From Cyprinodon diabolis (Eukaryota; Chordata; Actinopteri; Cyprinodontiformes; Cyprinodontidae), in NCBI GenBank assembly GCA_030533445.1, contig CM060062.1, forward strand, positions 1,648,456 through 1,712,455: a stretch of DNA of 64,000 nucleotides. The letters are read 5' to 3'. Below, in pieces: positions 63,208 to 64,000 of the stretch. Position numbers and translations under genes: made by a program. A model generated the notes under the pieces. That model was not told where the DNA came from and searched no databases. It saw only the letters and a program-made list of their open reading frames with translations. Position 1 is the stretch's first letter, and each line of letters begins with the position of its first letter.

Positions 63208-64000
63208 TATCAGAGCTAAACAGAGGATGAAGCCGTGGAGACGGAAGGAAGTGAATCTGACCATAAAAATGAATTGTTGTAATCCTCCTTTCCCTGACTG
63301 TTCCTAACTGATCCAGTAGCCATGCTCACCTGTTCAGTCTAATTATCTACACCTGAGCTCTGCAGCTCTGGACCAAGTCAATGAAATCATGTTTCTGCCC
63401 TCTGGTCCATCTCTCTGACCCTCCTTTGGGATTTCCTTCACTGTCAGTTTTAATGGTTTTCACCTTCTGCTACTTTCTGGCTCCTCTCAGCCCAACAGAT
63501 TTGTGTTTGTGACCCAACTTTGATCCCGATAGAGAAGAACTGGATCTGCTGAACTTTTCCTGTTTCCTCTGGATTCATCTAGTTAAACTAGACTCTGTGA
63601 TTATTCCGTGACACCCTCTCTGTTCGCCTCCATCTGCTGCAGATCCTCCAACGTGTCCTGAGCTGCTGGCTTCCTGATTCCTAAATTAAGCCCAAATTCT
63701 TTATAAAGAATATCTTAGCCAGTTATATGAACTTTGTATCAAATTAATTTAGGATAAAGCATTTCTCACTGTCTCTGAGTGCGCGCTGTATCTTCACACG
63801 CTAACATGTTGTTTGTAAATATGCTGCAGACATTTGAGCTGAACAATGAAACAGTGATTAAAGAGACGATAAAACAAGCAGTGGGCAGATTAGATGTCAT
63901 AAAAGCTGTTGATCGGCTGTAAACATCTCAATAAAGCAGAGATGCATGGATTGTTAAAGCAGCAGAGATTAGTGGCTGTAGGGCCCTGCAGAAATGTCCC
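63208..64000. other. No gene recognised
   Basis: Unique-looking AT-rich sequence with no ORF, repeat end or RNA gene I can support. Confidence 0.5.

Overview
The window is vertebrate nuclear DNA, almost certainly from a ray-finned (teleost) fish. It holds one multi-exon gene with GT-AG introns, and the rest is dominated by repeat families typical of fish: Tc1/mariner with DD34E transposases, many hAT derivatives, L2-, Rex1-, L1- and Tx1-like LINEs, a sushi-type Ty3/gypsy element and long CTTT microsatellites. I cannot name the species. All calls come from reading the sequence; no database search was run.

The only host gene I can support is slco4a1 (organic anion transporting polypeptide 4A1). 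It lies on the minus strand from the ATG at 58208 to the stop at 18623, in 11 coding exons that join in frame to a 768-codon product. The introns are very uneven: 83 and 72 bp for introns 3 and 9, about 17 kb for intron 5 and 7.7 kb for intron 6, because the large introns have filled with mobile elements.

Layout. 1-18 kb is downstream of the gene: an L2 LINE end, a sushi-type Ty3/gypsy element (6365-9709), a LINE RT tail (13.4-13.8 kb), two nested solo LTRs (13962-15200) and a hAT MITE (17166-17544). 18.3-26 kb holds the last exons, a Rex1-like LINE, an L2 end and MITEs. 26.5-32.3 kb (intron 6) is a near-complete Tx1-clade LINE lying inside a CTTT/CCTT microsatellite. 33-49 kb (intron 5) is a stack: an L1 element (33990-45972, minus) invaded by a hAT element, itself invaded by a Tc1 element, whose inverted repeat is in turn split by a foldback insert; the L1 is also rearranged by a 2.84-kb near-identical duplication carrying a RecQ-like helicase fragment. 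49-58 kb holds exons 5 to 1 with hAT- and TTAA-type elements between them. 58-64 kb is 5' of the coding start and carries a second copy of a hAT derivative and an apparently intact Tc1 element (61594-63205).

The mobile elements do not form a pathway with slco4a1. Their interest lies in insertion history, target choice and replication signals: exact target-site duplications date the nesting order, the sushi element carries a self-priming signature, and the Tx1 LINE appears to target a microsatellite.
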